Shown here one piece after another: positions 15,123-24,152 of a stretch of DNA of 64,000 nt. Positions within the stretch are counted from its first letter, which is position 1; every line of letters begins with the position of its first letter. The stretch is taken from the NCBI RefSeq assembly GCF_009494395.1, contig NZ_VZCB01000095.1, forward strand, positions 1 through 64,000, written 5' to 3'. The position numbers and the translations under genes are program-made. This DNA comes from Segatella copri. Its GTDB lineage: Bacteria; Bacteroidota; Bacteroidia; Bacteroidales; Bacteroidaceae. Under the pieces are notes generated by a model, which worked only from the letters and a program-made list of their open reading frames with translations, had not been told where the DNA came from and made no database searches.

Positions 15123-16055
15123 CTAGAATGCTTCTCTGTACTTATTCTCGTCTTTATCCTCGAGCATAGAGAGATAGCTCTGATAGCGGCTGGCTGCGAT
15201 ATAATGCTCCTCTACCGCTTTGATGACCGCACAACCCGGTTCGTGGGTATGGGTGCAGTCGGAGAACTTGCAATCCTGTGAGAACTTGAATATCTCCTTA
15301 AAGTAACTGGTCAGCTCTTCCTTCTCGATATCAAAAGTTCCGAAACCCTTGATACCAGGAGTATCTATGAGATAGCCACCTTCCGGCAACTCCAGCATTT
15401 CGCTGAAGGTTGTGGTGTGCATACCGCTGTTGTGAGCCTCGCTGATTTCGGCTGTACGCTGTTCGGCATCAGGAATCAGCTGGTTGATGAGGGTAGACTT
15501 TCCTACTCCACTGTTGCCGCTGAGCAGCGATTTCTTCTCCTTGATGAAAGAGCGTAATTCGTCAACACCTTCACCTGTGGCTGCCGAAAGTTCAATACAC
15601 TGGTAGCCGATGGTTTCATAGAGTGTGCGCATCATCTTCTGATAGTGGAGCTCGTCTTCGGTAAGAAGATCGGTCTTGTTGAAGATGATGATGACTGGCA
15701 CTCTATATGCCTCGGCACCTGCCAGGAATCGGTCGATGAAGGTGGTAGATGTCTGTGGGTAATTCACCGTAACCACAAGCAGTGCCTGGTCTACATTGGC
15801 AGCCAGGATATGACTCTGCTTGCTGAGATTAGGCGATTTACGGATGATATAGTTTCGGCGGTCTTCGATGGAAGAGATGAAGGCGGTACCTTCCTGGTTG
15901 GTGATAAGCTGCACATAGTCGCCCACAGCCACCGGATTGGTACTGCGGATGCCCTTCAGTCGGAAATTGCCTTTAATTTTACTTTCAATCAGCTGGCCAT
16001 CGTCAGTCTTGACGGTGTACCAGCTGCCTGTATTCTTAATAACGAGTCCTCTCAT
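15123..16055 (-). CDS. rsgA: Ribosome small-subunit-dependent GTPase A
   Basis: RsgA is a circularly permuted GTPase that aids late 30S subunit assembly. From the ATG at 16055 the protein has 310 residues: an OB-fold N-terminus ([19 protein letters not shown]), NKTD near 126, the P-loop GNSGVGKST near 180, DTPG near 231, and the zinc motif C-x4-C-x-H-x5-C near 262-275. An ATG two codons earlier (16061) is possible. It lies between frr and araC, and with rsmA and frr forms a translation-related cluster. Confidence 0.95.
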   Translation of the reverse strand: MRGLVIKNTGSWYTVKTDDGQLIESKIKGNFRLKGIRSTNPVAVGDYVQLITNQEGTAFISSIEDRRNYIIRKSPNLSKQSHILAANVDQALLVVTVNYPQTSTTFIDRFLAGAEAYRVPVIIIFNKTDLLTEDELHYQKMMRTLYETIGYQCIELSAATGEGVDELRSFIKEKKSLLSGNSGVGKSTLINQLIPDAEQRTAEISEAHNSGMHTTTFSEMLELPEGGYLIDTPGIKGFGTFDIEKEELTSYFKEIFKFSQDCKFSDCTHTHEPGCAVIKAVEEHYIAASRYQSYLSMLEDKDENKYREAF

Positions 16056-16095
16056 TATCATTTATTAATAATGTTAGCCTAAAAAAGCTATTTTT

Positions 16096-16656
16096 TTAGA
16101 CTGTCATGATTTCCTTTTCCTTCTCGTCCATCAAACCTTCGAGCTGCTTGATGTACTTGTCGTGAAGCTTCTGCAAATCGTTCTCAGCATCCTTCTCCAA
16201 GTCCTCAGAAAGACCGTCCTTGATGGCCTTCTTCAGTTTTTCCTTGATTTCCTGACGTACATTGCGAACCTCAATCTTGGCACGCTCAGCAATCTTGTTG
16301 CACTGCTTAACGAGTTCCTTACGGCGCTCACCTGTAGGCTGAGGAATACCGAGGCGTACGATTTCACCATTGTTCTCAGGAGTGATACCTACGCCACTAT
16401 CCATGATTGCCTTTTCGATGTCCTTGATGGCCTTCTTGTCCCAAGGGCGAATGGCGATGGTACGGGCATCAGGAGTGGTTACGGTAGCCACCTGGTTCAG
16501 AGGAACCATACTGCCATAGCTGTTAACACGCACGCCGTCGAGGATAGCCACGTTAGCGCGACCTGCACGAATATGCGAGAGCTCTTCTGCGAGATACATT
16601 GCTGCCATCTCCATACGCTCACCTGCAGAATTCAAAGTTTCTTTTACGTCTATCAT
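16096..16656 (-). CDS. frr: Ribosome recycling factor
   Basis: RRF, with EF-G, splits post-termination ribosomes. The 186-residue length is standard. Family signatures are HIRAGRANVAILDGVRVNSYG near the start, PWDKKAIKDIEKAI, NNGEIVRLGIPQPTGERRKEL, and the helical end VRNVRQEIKEKLKKAIKDGL. It starts 12 nt after rsmA ends and is probably co-transcribed with it. Confidence 0.97.
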   Translation of the reverse strand: MIDVKETLNSAGERMEMAAMYLAEELSHIRAGRANVAILDGVRVNSYGSMVPLNQVATVTTPDARTIAIRPWDKKAIKDIEKAIMDSGVGITPENNGEIVRLGIPQPTGERRKELVKQCNKIAERAKIEVRNVRQEIKEKLKKAIKDGLSEDLEKDAENDLQKLHDKYIKQLEGLMDEKEKEIMTV

Positions 16657-16668
16657 AATAATATGTTT

Positions 16669-17478
16669 TTATTTTATTAATTCCAATCTTTTCAATTCTT
16701 CGCCCACATAGTTGGTCAGTTCTACAAACTGCTGGATAGTGAGCTGTTCCGGACGCTTGGTCATGATGTCGGTGGTGTAGAAATCCTCGCGTGGTGTTAC
16801 ACCAGGGAACATCTGCTTGAGACTCACACGCAACATCTTGCGGCGCTGGTTGAACACGGTCTTCACCAATCGCTTGAAGAGTTTCTCATCACAACCAAGA
16901 TCGGTCACCTCGTTGCGGGTCATACGGATTACTGCACTCTTCACTTTTGGCGGCGGATTGAACACACCCTCGTCTACGGTGAAGAGATACTCTACATCAT
17001 ACCATGCCTGAATGAGCACGCTGAGGATGCCATATGCCTTGTTGCCCGGCTCGGAAGCCATGCGGAGTGCCACCTCGCGCTGTATCATACCCGTACAGCA
17101 AGGAATGAGATCCTTGTAGTCGAGCATCTTGAAGAAGATCTGCGAGGAGATGTCGTAAGGATAATTGCCCGTGAGCACAAACTGCTTTCCATCGAATATC
17201 TGGTTGAGATCCATACGCAGGAAGTCCTCTCCGATGATGTTATCCTTGAGCGTCGGGAAATTCTCATGTAAATAGGCCACCGACTCAGAGTCGATTTCCA
17301 CTGCCTTTACGGGGCGAGGCTTTTCTACGAGATATTGGGTAAGAACGCCCATACCCGGTCCGATTTCCAGAACAGGTATATTAGGGCAGGCATCCACCGT
17401 GTCAGCGATGCGCTTGGCTATGTTGAGGTCAGTAAGGAAGTGCTGACCTAGATTTTTCTTTGGCTTTACAGCTTTCAT
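16669..17478 (-). CDS. rsmA: 16S rRNA (adenine1518/1519-N6)-dimethyltransferase
   Basis: RsmA (KsgA) dimethylates two adjacent adenosines in the 3' hairpin of 16S rRNA. The 269-residue protein opens with KKNLGQHFLTDLNIAKRIAD. It shows the SAM-binding loop LEIGPGMGVLTQYL and the catalytic NYPY motif (LTGNYPYDISSQI), followed by a C-terminal helical domain. It is the first gene of the minus-strand cluster rsmA-frr-rsgA. A -7 element (TATTTTTG, 17500-17507 in reverse) lies upstream. Confidence 0.97.
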   Translation of the reverse strand: MKAVKPKKNLGQHFLTDLNIAKRIADTVDACPNIPVLEIGPGMGVLTQYLVEKPRPVKAVEIDSESVAYLHENFPTLKDNIIGEDFLRMDLNQIFDGKQFVLTGNYPYDISSQIFFKMLDYKDLIPCCTGMIQREVALRMASEPGNKAYGILSVLIQAWYDVEYLFTVDEGVFNPPPKVKSAVIRMTRNEVTDLGCDEKLFKRLVKTVFNQRRKMLRVSLKQMFPGVTPREDFYTTDIMTKRPEQLTIQQFVELTNYVGEELKRLELIK

Positions 17479-17661
17479 ACGTTACAAATATATTTTTTGC
17501 AAAAATACGATTATTTTTCGAGAAATAGCCCATTGAATACATTTTTTTTTAACTTTTATAGAAAAAAGAGGGAAAGAAATGAGGGGCAAGCGTTTATTTA
17601 TGCTAAAAATATGCACTTTCGTGCGATATTGACAAGAAAAGTATTAACTTTGCATCTAATT

Positions 17662-18708
17662 ATGGATATAAAGAAGATAGCAAACAACATTTGGAAGGTG
17701 GGGCTATCGCTCGTACTGGGCGGTGCCATCCTTTATTGGATGTATCGGGGTTTCGACTTCAAGCAGGTGGAGGACGTGGTGCTCCACAAGATGAGCTGGA
17801 CCTGGATGCTGCTGTCGTTCCCCTTTGGCATTACAGCGCAGCTGTTCAGGGGATGGAGATGGAAACAGTCATTGGAGCCACTGGGCGAAAAAGCACGCAC
17901 ACATGTAAGCGTGAACTCCATCTTTCTATCATATGCACTGAGTCTCGTCATCCCAAGATCGGGAGAATTTGCACGATGTGCCGTGCTGAAACGATATGAC
18001 GGCGTATCCTTCCCTAAAGCTCTGGGAACGGTGGTTACGGAGCGAGCCATCGACTCGCTGCTGGTACTTCTCATCACCGGAATGGTGTTTCTGATGCAGA
18101 TACCGGTATTCCTGAACTTCTTTGACAAGACGGGTACCAGCATGGACAGCATCCTGGGAAAATTCACCGCCACGGGCTATTTCGTAACGGTAGTCTGCAG
18201 CATCGCCGTACTCATCCTGCTGCACTTCCTGCTGAAGAAACTCGCTATATATAATAAGGTGAAAGCTACGCTGAACGGACTGTGGCAGGGCATCATCTCG
18301 CTGAAGGGCGTGAAGAACGTACCCCTCTATATAGCCTTCACGCTGGGCATCTGGCTGAGTTACTTCTTCCACTATTATCTCACGTTCCAGTGCTTTGAGG
18401 CGACATCGCATCTCAGTCTGATGTGTGGACTGGTAACCTTCATCGTGGGCAGCATCGCAGTCATCGTACCGACTCCCAACGGAGCAGGTCCGTGGCACTT
18501 TGCCGTGAAGACTATGCTCATTCTCTACGGCATCCAGCAAAACGACGCCCTCTTCTTCGTACTCATCGTCCACTCGGTGCAGACACTGCTCGTCATCCTT
18601 CTGGGCATCTATGCCTGGATTGCCCTGGCGTTTACGAAGAAGCTAAAAGCGAAGAGTGAAGAGCGAAGAGTGAAGAATTCTCTTGCTTTAGGGCGTATGT
18701 CCAATTAA
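17662..18708 (+). CDS. Lysylphosphatidylglycerol synthase TM region (UPF0104) family protein
   Basis: The ATG at 17662 gives 348 residues with about eight membrane segments and family motifs FRGWRWKQSLEPLG, SLVIPRSGEFARCAVLKRYD, GTVVTERAIDSLLV and VPTPNGAGPWHFAV. Homologues form the flippase-like membrane half of MprF; stand-alone copies are common in Bacteroidetes and their substrate is unclear. A -7 element (TAACTTTG, 17645-17652) lies only 9 nt before the ATG, so the mRNA may be nearly leaderless. The last ~18 residues (KAKSEERRVKNS) come from a simple repeat GAAGAGTGAAGAGCGAAGAG. Confidence 0.8.
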   Translation: MDIKKIANNIWKVGLSLVLGGAILYWMYRGFDFKQVEDVVLHKMSWTWMLLSFPFGITAQLFRGWRWKQSLEPLGEKARTHVSVNSIFLSYALSLVIPRSGEFARCAVLKRYDGVSFPKALGTVVTERAIDSLLVLLITGMVFLMQIPVFLNFFDKTGTSMDSILGKFTATGYFVTVVCSIAVLILLHFLLKKLAIYNKVKATLNGLWQGIISLKGVKNVPLYIAFTLGIWLSYFFHYYLTFQCFEATSHLSLMCGLVTFIVGSIAVIVPTPNGAGPWHFAVKTMLILYGIQQNDALFFVLIVHSVQTLLVILLGIYAWIALAFTKKLKAKSEERRVKNSLALGRMSN

Positions 18709-18741
18709 ACATGAAACATTTAACATTAAAATAAAAATATT

Positions 18742-20205
18742 ATGGCTGACATTAAGAATCTGAGTCCAGTTGAAATCTGGCGCAACTTCGACAAGTTAAC
18801 ACAAGTTCCACGTCCATCAGGACATTTGGAGAAAATTCAAGCTTATTTGCTCAACTGGGCAAAGGAAGCAGGTATAGAGGCATTCCAGGATGCTGCGGGC
18901 AACATCGTAATGCGCAAGCCTGCCACTCCTGGTATGGAGAACCGCAAGGGCGTTATCCTCCAGGCTCACATGGACATGGTTCCTCAGAAAGCACCTGAGA
19001 GCAATCACGACTTTGAAAACGACCCTATCGAAACCATCATCGATGGCGACTGGGTTCGTGCTAATCATACTACCCTCGGAAGCGACGACGGTCTCGGCGT
19101 GGCTACCATCATGGCAGTCATGGAAGCTAAGGATTTGCAGCACGGTCCGGTAGAGGGTCTTATCACCGCTGACGAAGAGACAGGCATGTTTGGTGCCAAC
19201 GGTCTTCCTGAGGGCGAGTTGAACGGCGATATCCTCCTGAACCTTGACACAGAGGTTTGGGGCGAGTTCGTAATCGGCAGCGCTGGCGGTATCGACATCA
19301 CAGCAACACTCGACTATCAGGAGGTAGAGACTGACAAGGACGACGCAGCCGTTAAGGTTACCCTGAAGGGCTTGAAGGGCGGTCATTCAGGCATCGAGAT
19401 CAACGAGGGCAGAGCCAACGCCAACAAGTGCATGGTTCGCTTCGTACGCGAGGCTATCTCAGAGCTTGATGCACGTCTTGCTTCATGGCAGGGCGGCAAC
19501 ATGCGCAACGCCATCCCATTCCAGGCACAGGTAGTATTGACCTTGCCGAAGGAGAACATAGAGGCTTTGAACGACATGGTAGCCGACTGGAAGGATGAAC
19601 TCATCGACGAGTTCCAGGGTATCGAGGTAGCAGAGAACATCGAGTTCTTCACAGAGAACGTAGAGACTCCTGCCAAGGAGGTTCCTCAGGAGATTCAGGA
19701 CAACCTGGTAGATGCCATCTTTGCTTGTCACGACGGCGTACTGCGTATGGCTCCATCTATGCCAGGCATCGTAGAAACCTCTTCAAACCTCGCCATCATC
19801 GAGATTGGCGAAGGCAAGGCAGCCATCAAGATTCTGGCTCGTTCCAGCCACGAGTACTACAAGATGTATCTCGCAACCATGATGGAGAGCTGCTTCAACA
19901 TGGCAGGCATGAAGGTTGAATTCAGCGGTGCATACGGCGGCTGGAACCCTAACCCTAAGAGTGACATCCTGGAGCACGTACTGAAGGTTTACAAGGAGCA
20001 GAACGGCAAGGACGGCGTAGTTCAGGCTGTTCACGCCGGTTTGGAGTGCTCTATCATCCTGGGCAAGTATCCTCACCTCGATGTGGTTTCCTTCGGTCCT
20101 ACATTGCTCAGCCCTCATACTGCAAACGAGCGCTGCCAGATTAGCTGCGTGGCTCCTTTCTGGAACCTGATGAAGCAGCTGCTGGCTGAAATTCCAGCAA
20201 AATAA
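18742..20205 (+). CDS. pepD: Aminoacyl-histidine dipeptidase (M20 family)
   Basis: PepD hydrolyses Xaa-His and other dipeptides in the cytoplasm using two metal ions. The 487-residue length is typical. Metal-binding motifs are QAHMDMVPQK, TTLGSDDGLGVA, the catalytic DEETGMFGA, and NLDTEVWGE; GGHSGIEINEGRANA marks the lid/dimerisation domain, and the final His lies in LSPHTANERC. Codon use is that of a well-expressed gene. It stands alone and is followed by a terminator. Confidence 0.95.
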   Translation: MADIKNLSPVEIWRNFDKLTQVPRPSGHLEKIQAYLLNWAKEAGIEAFQDAAGNIVMRKPATPGMENRKGVILQAHMDMVPQKAPESNHDFENDPIETIIDGDWVRANHTTLGSDDGLGVATIMAVMEAKDLQHGPVEGLITADEETGMFGANGLPEGELNGDILLNLDTEVWGEFVIGSAGGIDITATLDYQEVETDKDDAAVKVTLKGLKGGHSGIEINEGRANANKCMVRFVREAISELDARLASWQGGNMRNAIPFQAQVVLTLPKENIEALNDMVADWKDELIDEFQGIEVAENIEFFTENVETPAKEVPQEIQDNLVDAIFACHDGVLRMAPSMPGIVETSSNLAIIEIGEGKAAIKILARSSHEYYKMYLATMMESCFNMAGMKVEFSGAYGGWNPNPKSDILEHVLKVYKEQNGKDGVVQAVHAGLECSIILGKYPHLDVVSFGPTLLSPHTANERCQISCVAPFWNLMKQLLAEIPAK

Positions 20206-20237
20206 GCAAGCAGAAAATTACAAAAAGATTAAAAAAG

Positions 20238-20268
20238 AAAGCCGGGAAAGAAATTTCTCGGCTTTTTT
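20238..20268 (+). terminator. Terminator after pepD
   Basis: AAAGCCG-GGAAA / TTTCTCGGC-TTT stem with a six-T tail. Confidence 0.8.
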
Positions 20269-20292
20269 GTCCCTTTTCTCAATTAAAATCAT

Positions 20293-20518
20293 TACCTTTG
20301 CAGGCGATTTCGCGAGGCTTGTCATACCGTAGTAACATACGATACAACGACCTTGCACAAGTTTCAATTAATTATTAACAAAAATGGACGATTATCACGC
20401 GGAGAATTTCAATAATCAGTAAGGCGTGGAGATTCAGCAACCATAAAGATCGCACCAAGGCGATTCCTCAGGCTAATCTCCATACCCAAACCTTTTATTT
20501 TGTGGAGAATAGCAAACA
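20293..20518 (+). promoter_or_regulatory. Structured leader of corA with possible leader peptide
   Basis: A -7 element TACCTTTG (20293-20300) is followed by ~215 nt of leader before corA. It holds a short frame of 12 codons (ATG 20384, stop 20420-20422, MDDYHAENFNNQ). After that comes a stem TGGAGATT/AATCTCCA (20427-20434, 20475-20482) enclosing a hairpin ATCGC/GCGAT (20449-20453, 20460-20464). Such a leader in front of a magnesium transporter suggests RNA-level control. No known metal riboswitch class is recognised. Confidence 0.45.
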
Positions 20519-21445
20519 ATGAAGACTTTTTGGAATATAGACAAGAAACTGACTGTGCTCAACGAGTGGCAGCCAAATTGCTGGATACAAGTAACATGTC
20601 CAACCGACGAAGACCAGCGCCTGCTGGAAGAAGAATTCAAGATTCCTGATTATTTCCTCTCGGACATCAGCGATACTGACGAGCGTGCCCGCTACGAATA
20701 TGACGACGGCTGGATGCTCATCATCCTGCGTATCCCTTACGTGAAGGAAATCCGAAGCCGTACGCCGTATACCACCGTGCCTCTGGGTATCATCCACAAG
20801 CGCGATGTGACCATAACCGTGTGCTATTACGAGACCAATATGATGATAGACTTCGTTAGCTATCAGCAGAAGCGCAACGAGGGATTCACCGATTATGTAG
20901 ACATGATTTTCCGTCTCTTTCTCTCCTCTGCCGTATGGTATCTGAAACGATTGAAACAAATCAACTCGCTCATCGAGAAAGCCAAGCGCAATCTGGACCA
21001 CGGAGTAAACAACGAGAGCTTGATAGGACTCAGCCGCCTGCAAGACTCTCTCACCTACTTCAACACTTCAATCCGCGGCAATGAAAACCTTCTTTCAAAG
21101 CTGAAGTTCAAGTTGCAGGTGGACGAGTTGGATGCCGATTTGATTGAAGACGTCAACATCGAGATGACACAGGCGAGAGAGACGACCAGTATCTATTCCG
21201 ACATTCTGGAATCAACCATGGACACCTACTCCAGCATCATCAACAACAACATGAATACCACGATGCGTACCTTGACCAGTATCAGTATCGTCATGATGTT
21301 GCCAACGCTGATTTCCTCTCTCTTCGGTATGAACCTGATTAACGGAATGGAAGAAAGCCCATACGGCTTCGCCTTCGCCCTGGTTCTCTCATTCGTAGTA
21401 TCAGGCCTCTCCTGGGGCTTCCTGAGATATAAGCGACTGTTATAA
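20519..21445 (+). CDS. corA: Magnesium/cobalt transporter CorA
   Basis: CorA is a homopentameric inner-membrane channel for Mg2+ and other divalent ions. The 308-residue protein has a long acidic cytoplasmic domain and two C-terminal membrane helices (SIVMMLPTLISSLFGMNLIN and FAFALVLSFVVSGLSWGFL). The diagnostic GMN motif is present (FGMNLINGMEE, about residue 276). It is preceded by an unusually long structured leader and followed by a terminator, so it is probably monocistronic. Confidence 0.93.
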   Translation: MKTFWNIDKKLTVLNEWQPNCWIQVTCPTDEDQRLLEEEFKIPDYFLSDISDTDERARYEYDDGWMLIILRIPYVKEIRSRTPYTTVPLGIIHKRDVTITVCYYETNMMIDFVSYQQKRNEGFTDYVDMIFRLFLSSAVWYLKRLKQINSLIEKAKRNLDHGVNNESLIGLSRLQDSLTYFNTSIRGNENLLSKLKFKLQVDELDADLIEDVNIEMTQARETTSIYSDILESTMDTYSSIINNNMNTTMRTLTSISIVMMLPTLISSLFGMNLINGMEESPYGFAFALVLSFVVSGLSWGFLRYKRLL

Positions 21446-21454
21446 AAATATAAA

Positions 21455-21490
21455 AAATCGAATGTCTTACAAAGATATTCGATTTTTTTA
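21455..21490 (+). terminator. Terminator after corA
   Basis: AAAAATCGAAT...ATTCGATTTTT stem with T-rich 3' end. Confidence 0.8.
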
Positions 21491-21592
21491 TTTAAGTTTG
21501 CAAATTATTAATTATAACAATGTGTGGCCGAATCGCTTTTTAGGAAACGACTACCGGCAAAGAAACTCGAATCATAAACTAAACAAAGTGAA

Positions 21593-23356
21593 ATGATGGA
21601 CTCTCTAGAAAACGCTCTGTTGCAGCAGGGCACCATGGAAGAACCTGCCAAGAAGATATACTCTTCCAAGCAGGAAGTACTCGAAAGAGTAAAAGAAATC
21701 GCACGTAGTGCAGAAGCTCCTGTGAAAGAAGAGCTTGATTTATTAAAGACAGTTTTCTACAAGTTGCACCTTGCAGAAAGAGATGCTCAGATGAAAGAGT
21801 ATCTCGCAAAAGGTGGCGACCCGGAGAAATATGTACTTCTTCCAGATGATACTGAAGAAGCCTTTAAGGCAGAAATGCAGATTATCAAGGAAAAAAGAGC
21901 TAAGATTTTCCTTGCTCAAGAAGAAGAAAAGCAAGAAAACTTAGCTAAAAAACTTGAGATTATCGAGAAGATTAAGGCAATGACTACTTCACCTGAAGAG
22001 GTTAACAAATCATACCAGGACTTCAAGGCGCTGCAGCAGGAATGGAAGGAAATCAAGGCTATCCCTGCTGACAAAGCTAACGAGGTGTGGAAGAACTACC
22101 AACTCTACGTGGAACAGTTCTACGATCTTCTGAAGCTCAACAATGAAGCACGCGAATATGACTTCAAGAAGAATCTTGAAGCCAAGACTAAGTTGTGCGA
22201 AGCTGCAGAAAAACTGGCAGAAGACACCGATGTCATCTCAGCCTTCCACCAGTTGCAGGATCTCCATCAGCAGTATCGTGAAATCGGTCCTGTAGCCAAA
22301 GAACTGAGAGAGGAAATCTGGGCTCGCTTCAAGGCAGCCAGCACCATCATCAACAAGAAGCATCAGCAGCACTTCGAGGACTTGAGAGCCAAGGAGGAAA
22401 AGAACCTTGCTGACAAGACCGCACTTTGCGAAAAGGTTGAGGCCATCAACCAGACAGAATACAAGCAGGCGTCTGACTGGGAGAATGCTACAAAGGAAGT
22501 GATTGAGTTACAGAACGAATGGAAGAAGATCGGTTTTGCTCCACAGAAAATGAACGTGAAGATCTTTGAGCGTTTCCGTATCGCCAACGATACTTTCTTC
22601 AGCAACAAGGCAGAATTCTTCAAGGGACTGAAGGAACAATATGCCAGCAATATCGCCAAGAAGCAGGAGCTCGTGGAAAAGGCTAAAGCTTTAGCCGACA
22701 GCACCGAGTGGAAGAAGACCGGCGACAAACTCATCTCACTGCAAAAGGAATGGAAGAAGACAGGTGTCGTACCTCGCAAGCAGGGCGACGTTCTGTGGAA
22801 AGAGTTCCTGACTGCCTGCAACAAGTTCTTCGATGCCCGCAACAAGCAGAATGCCGGTACACGCAGCGAGGAACATACCAACCTGGAGAAGAAGCGTGCC
22901 ATCATCGCGCAACTCAAGGAACTCATCGAAAATGCAGGCGAAGGCTTCCAGAAGAAAGTTCAGGAGTTGACCGCACAATACAATGCCGTTGGTCATGTTC
23001 CTTTCAAGGAGAAAGACAAGCTGTACGAAGAATACCACAGCGTACTGAACAAGGTATACAAGGAGTTGCGCATCAGCAACGGCAAGCGTCATCTCAACAA
23101 CTTCAAAAACAATCTGAAGAATGTTGCAGAGCAGGGCACTAATGCCTTGGACAACGAGCGTGGCAAGTTGTTGCGTCGCTACGACCAGCTGAGAAACGAG
23201 ATTACTACCTATGAGAATAACCTCGGCTTCCTCAATGCAGCCAGCAAGAAGGGCAACAGCCTCGTAGAGGAAATGAACCGTAAGGTAGAAAAACTCAAGG
23301 CTGACCTCGAGATTATCAAGCAGAAGATCAAGGCTATTGATGCCGAGAACAAATAA
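21593..23356 (+). CDS. DUF349 domain-containing protein
   Basis: The 587-residue, highly charged and mostly helical protein contains several tandem DUF349 repeats. Each has a W-K-x-I/T-G core, for example LQQEWKEIKAIPADKANEVW, LQNEWKKIGFAPQKMNVKIF and LQKEWKKTGVVPRKQGDVLW. The C-terminus is a coiled coil (YENNLGFLNAASKKGNSLVE onward). DUF349 proteins are common and abundant in Bacteroidetes, but no biochemical role is established that I can name. Two adjacent ATG codons (21593, 21596) could start it. Confidence 0.88.
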   Translation: MMDSLENALLQQGTMEEPAKKIYSSKQEVLERVKEIARSAEAPVKEELDLLKTVFYKLHLAERDAQMKEYLAKGGDPEKYVLLPDDTEEAFKAEMQIIKEKRAKIFLAQEEEKQENLAKKLEIIEKIKAMTTSPEEVNKSYQDFKALQQEWKEIKAIPADKANEVWKNYQLYVEQFYDLLKLNNEAREYDFKKNLEAKTKLCEAAEKLAEDTDVISAFHQLQDLHQQYREIGPVAKELREEIWARFKAASTIINKKHQQHFEDLRAKEEKNLADKTALCEKVEAINQTEYKQASDWENATKEVIELQNEWKKIGFAPQKMNVKIFERFRIANDTFFSNKAEFFKGLKEQYASNIAKKQELVEKAKALADSTEWKKTGDKLISLQKEWKKTGVVPRKQGDVLWKEFLTACNKFFDARNKQNAGTRSEEHTNLEKKRAIIAQLKELIENAGEGFQKKVQELTAQYNAVGHVPFKEKDKLYEEYHSVLNKVYKELRISNGKRHLNNFKNNLKNVAEQGTNALDNERGKLLRRYDQLRNEITTYENNLGFLNAASKKGNSLVEEMNRKVEKLKADLEIIKQKIKAIDAENK

Positions 23357-23361
23357 AACAA

Positions 23362-23392
23362 CAAAACCCAGGGCGCTTGCCCTGGGTTTTAT
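23362..23392 (+). terminator. Terminator after the DUF349 gene
   Basis: A perfect stem AAAACCCAGGGC/GCCCTGGGTTTT around GCTT. Confidence 0.85.
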
Positions 23393-23427
23393 TATTTATC
23401 CAAGTTTCGCATGCAAGGATTATAAAC

Positions 23428-23461
23428 AAAAAAAAAGCATCTTCCAATTCTGAAAGATGCT
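23428..23461 (-). terminator. Terminator of tRNA-Gln
   Basis: Read in reverse, AGCATCTT/AAGATGCT is followed by a run of about ten T, directly downstream of the tRNA. Confidence 0.8.
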
Positions 23462-23467
23462 AACCAG

Positions 23468-23538
23468 TTGGGATACCCGGACTCGAACCAGGAATGACAG
23501 GACCAGAATCTGTAGTGTTACCATTACACCATATCCCA
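23468..23538 (-). tRNA. tRNA-Gln (anticodon CTG)
   Basis: In reverse, TGGGATA pairs with TATCCCA (acceptor). The D arm contains GTGTAATGGTAACAC, the anticodon loop is TTCTGGT with anticodon CTG, and the T arm is CTGGTTCGAGTCCAG. The 3' CCA is not encoded. The anticodon stem has one A-C mismatch next to the loop. Confidence 0.92.
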
Positions 23539-23581
23539 ATATGCTTAGCAAAAGAATCGGTTATGATTTCATTTGCGGGTG

Positions 23582-23612
23582 CAAAGGTACAACATTTTTT
23601 TGTATCTCCAAA
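23582..23612 (-). promoter_or_regulatory. Promoter of tRNA-Gln
   Basis: In reverse: TTTG (23612-23609), 19 nt, TACCTTTG (23589-23582), an exact consensus match about 44 nt upstream of the tRNA. Confidence 0.7.
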
Positions 23613-23719
23613 ATTTTTCCCCACTTTTTTCTAAAAAAACTCAATTTTTATCGATTTTGAGTGATTTTTCATGTAATTAGCGTATCTTTGTAGCATTAAA
23701 ACAACAAGTAAAAATATAA

Positions 23720-24079
23720 ATGAACACAATTAAGCAACTCGTAGAGACAATTAAAGAAGGTATACAAGAGAAAAAAGGTCAAGATATCGTAATCGCAGAC
23801 CTCAGTGAAATAGATGGCAGCATTGCCAAATACTTCATCATCTGTCAGGGTGGCTCCCCTACCCAGGTAGAAGCCATCGCAGAATCAGTGGGCGACATCT
23901 GCCGCAAGAACTTGGGCGAAAAGCCAGTCAACGTGGCAGGACTCGGCAACGACCAGTGGGTAGCCATGGACTTCGTGGACGTACTGGTTCACATCTTCCT
24001 GCCGGAGGTGAGAGCCTATTACGATCTGGAGCACCTTTGGGCAGACGCCAAGCTTACCCATGTGCCAAACCTTGACTAA
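23720..24079 (+). CDS. rsfS: Ribosomal silencing factor RsfS
   Basis: RsfS binds uL14 on the 50S subunit and blocks joining of subunits when nutrients are scarce. The 119-residue length is standard. Signatures are DIVIADLSEIDGSIAKYFII, the GGSPTQVEAIAESVGD stretch, and WVAMDFVDVLVHIFLPEVRA. A -7 element TATCTTTG (23683-23690) lies 30 nt upstream. ftsH follows after 73 nt and cdsA after that, a common Bacteroidetes order. Confidence 0.94.
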   Translation: MNTIKQLVETIKEGIQEKKGQDIVIADLSEIDGSIAKYFIICQGGSPTQVEAIAESVGDICRKNLGEKPVNVAGLGNDQWVAMDFVDVLVHIFLPEVRAYYDLEHLWADAKLTHVPNLD

Positions 24080-24152
24080 GAGGAACAGGCTTGCAGGATA
24101 AGTACAAGCAAGGATAAAGATATACATTATATTATAATAAGCATATTAATAT

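Noticed and set aside
17497-17661. 55-codon N-terminal extension of the UPF0104 protein
   Set aside because: The extension contains the promoter element TAACTTTG and has poor coding character; ATG 17662 begins the conserved domain.
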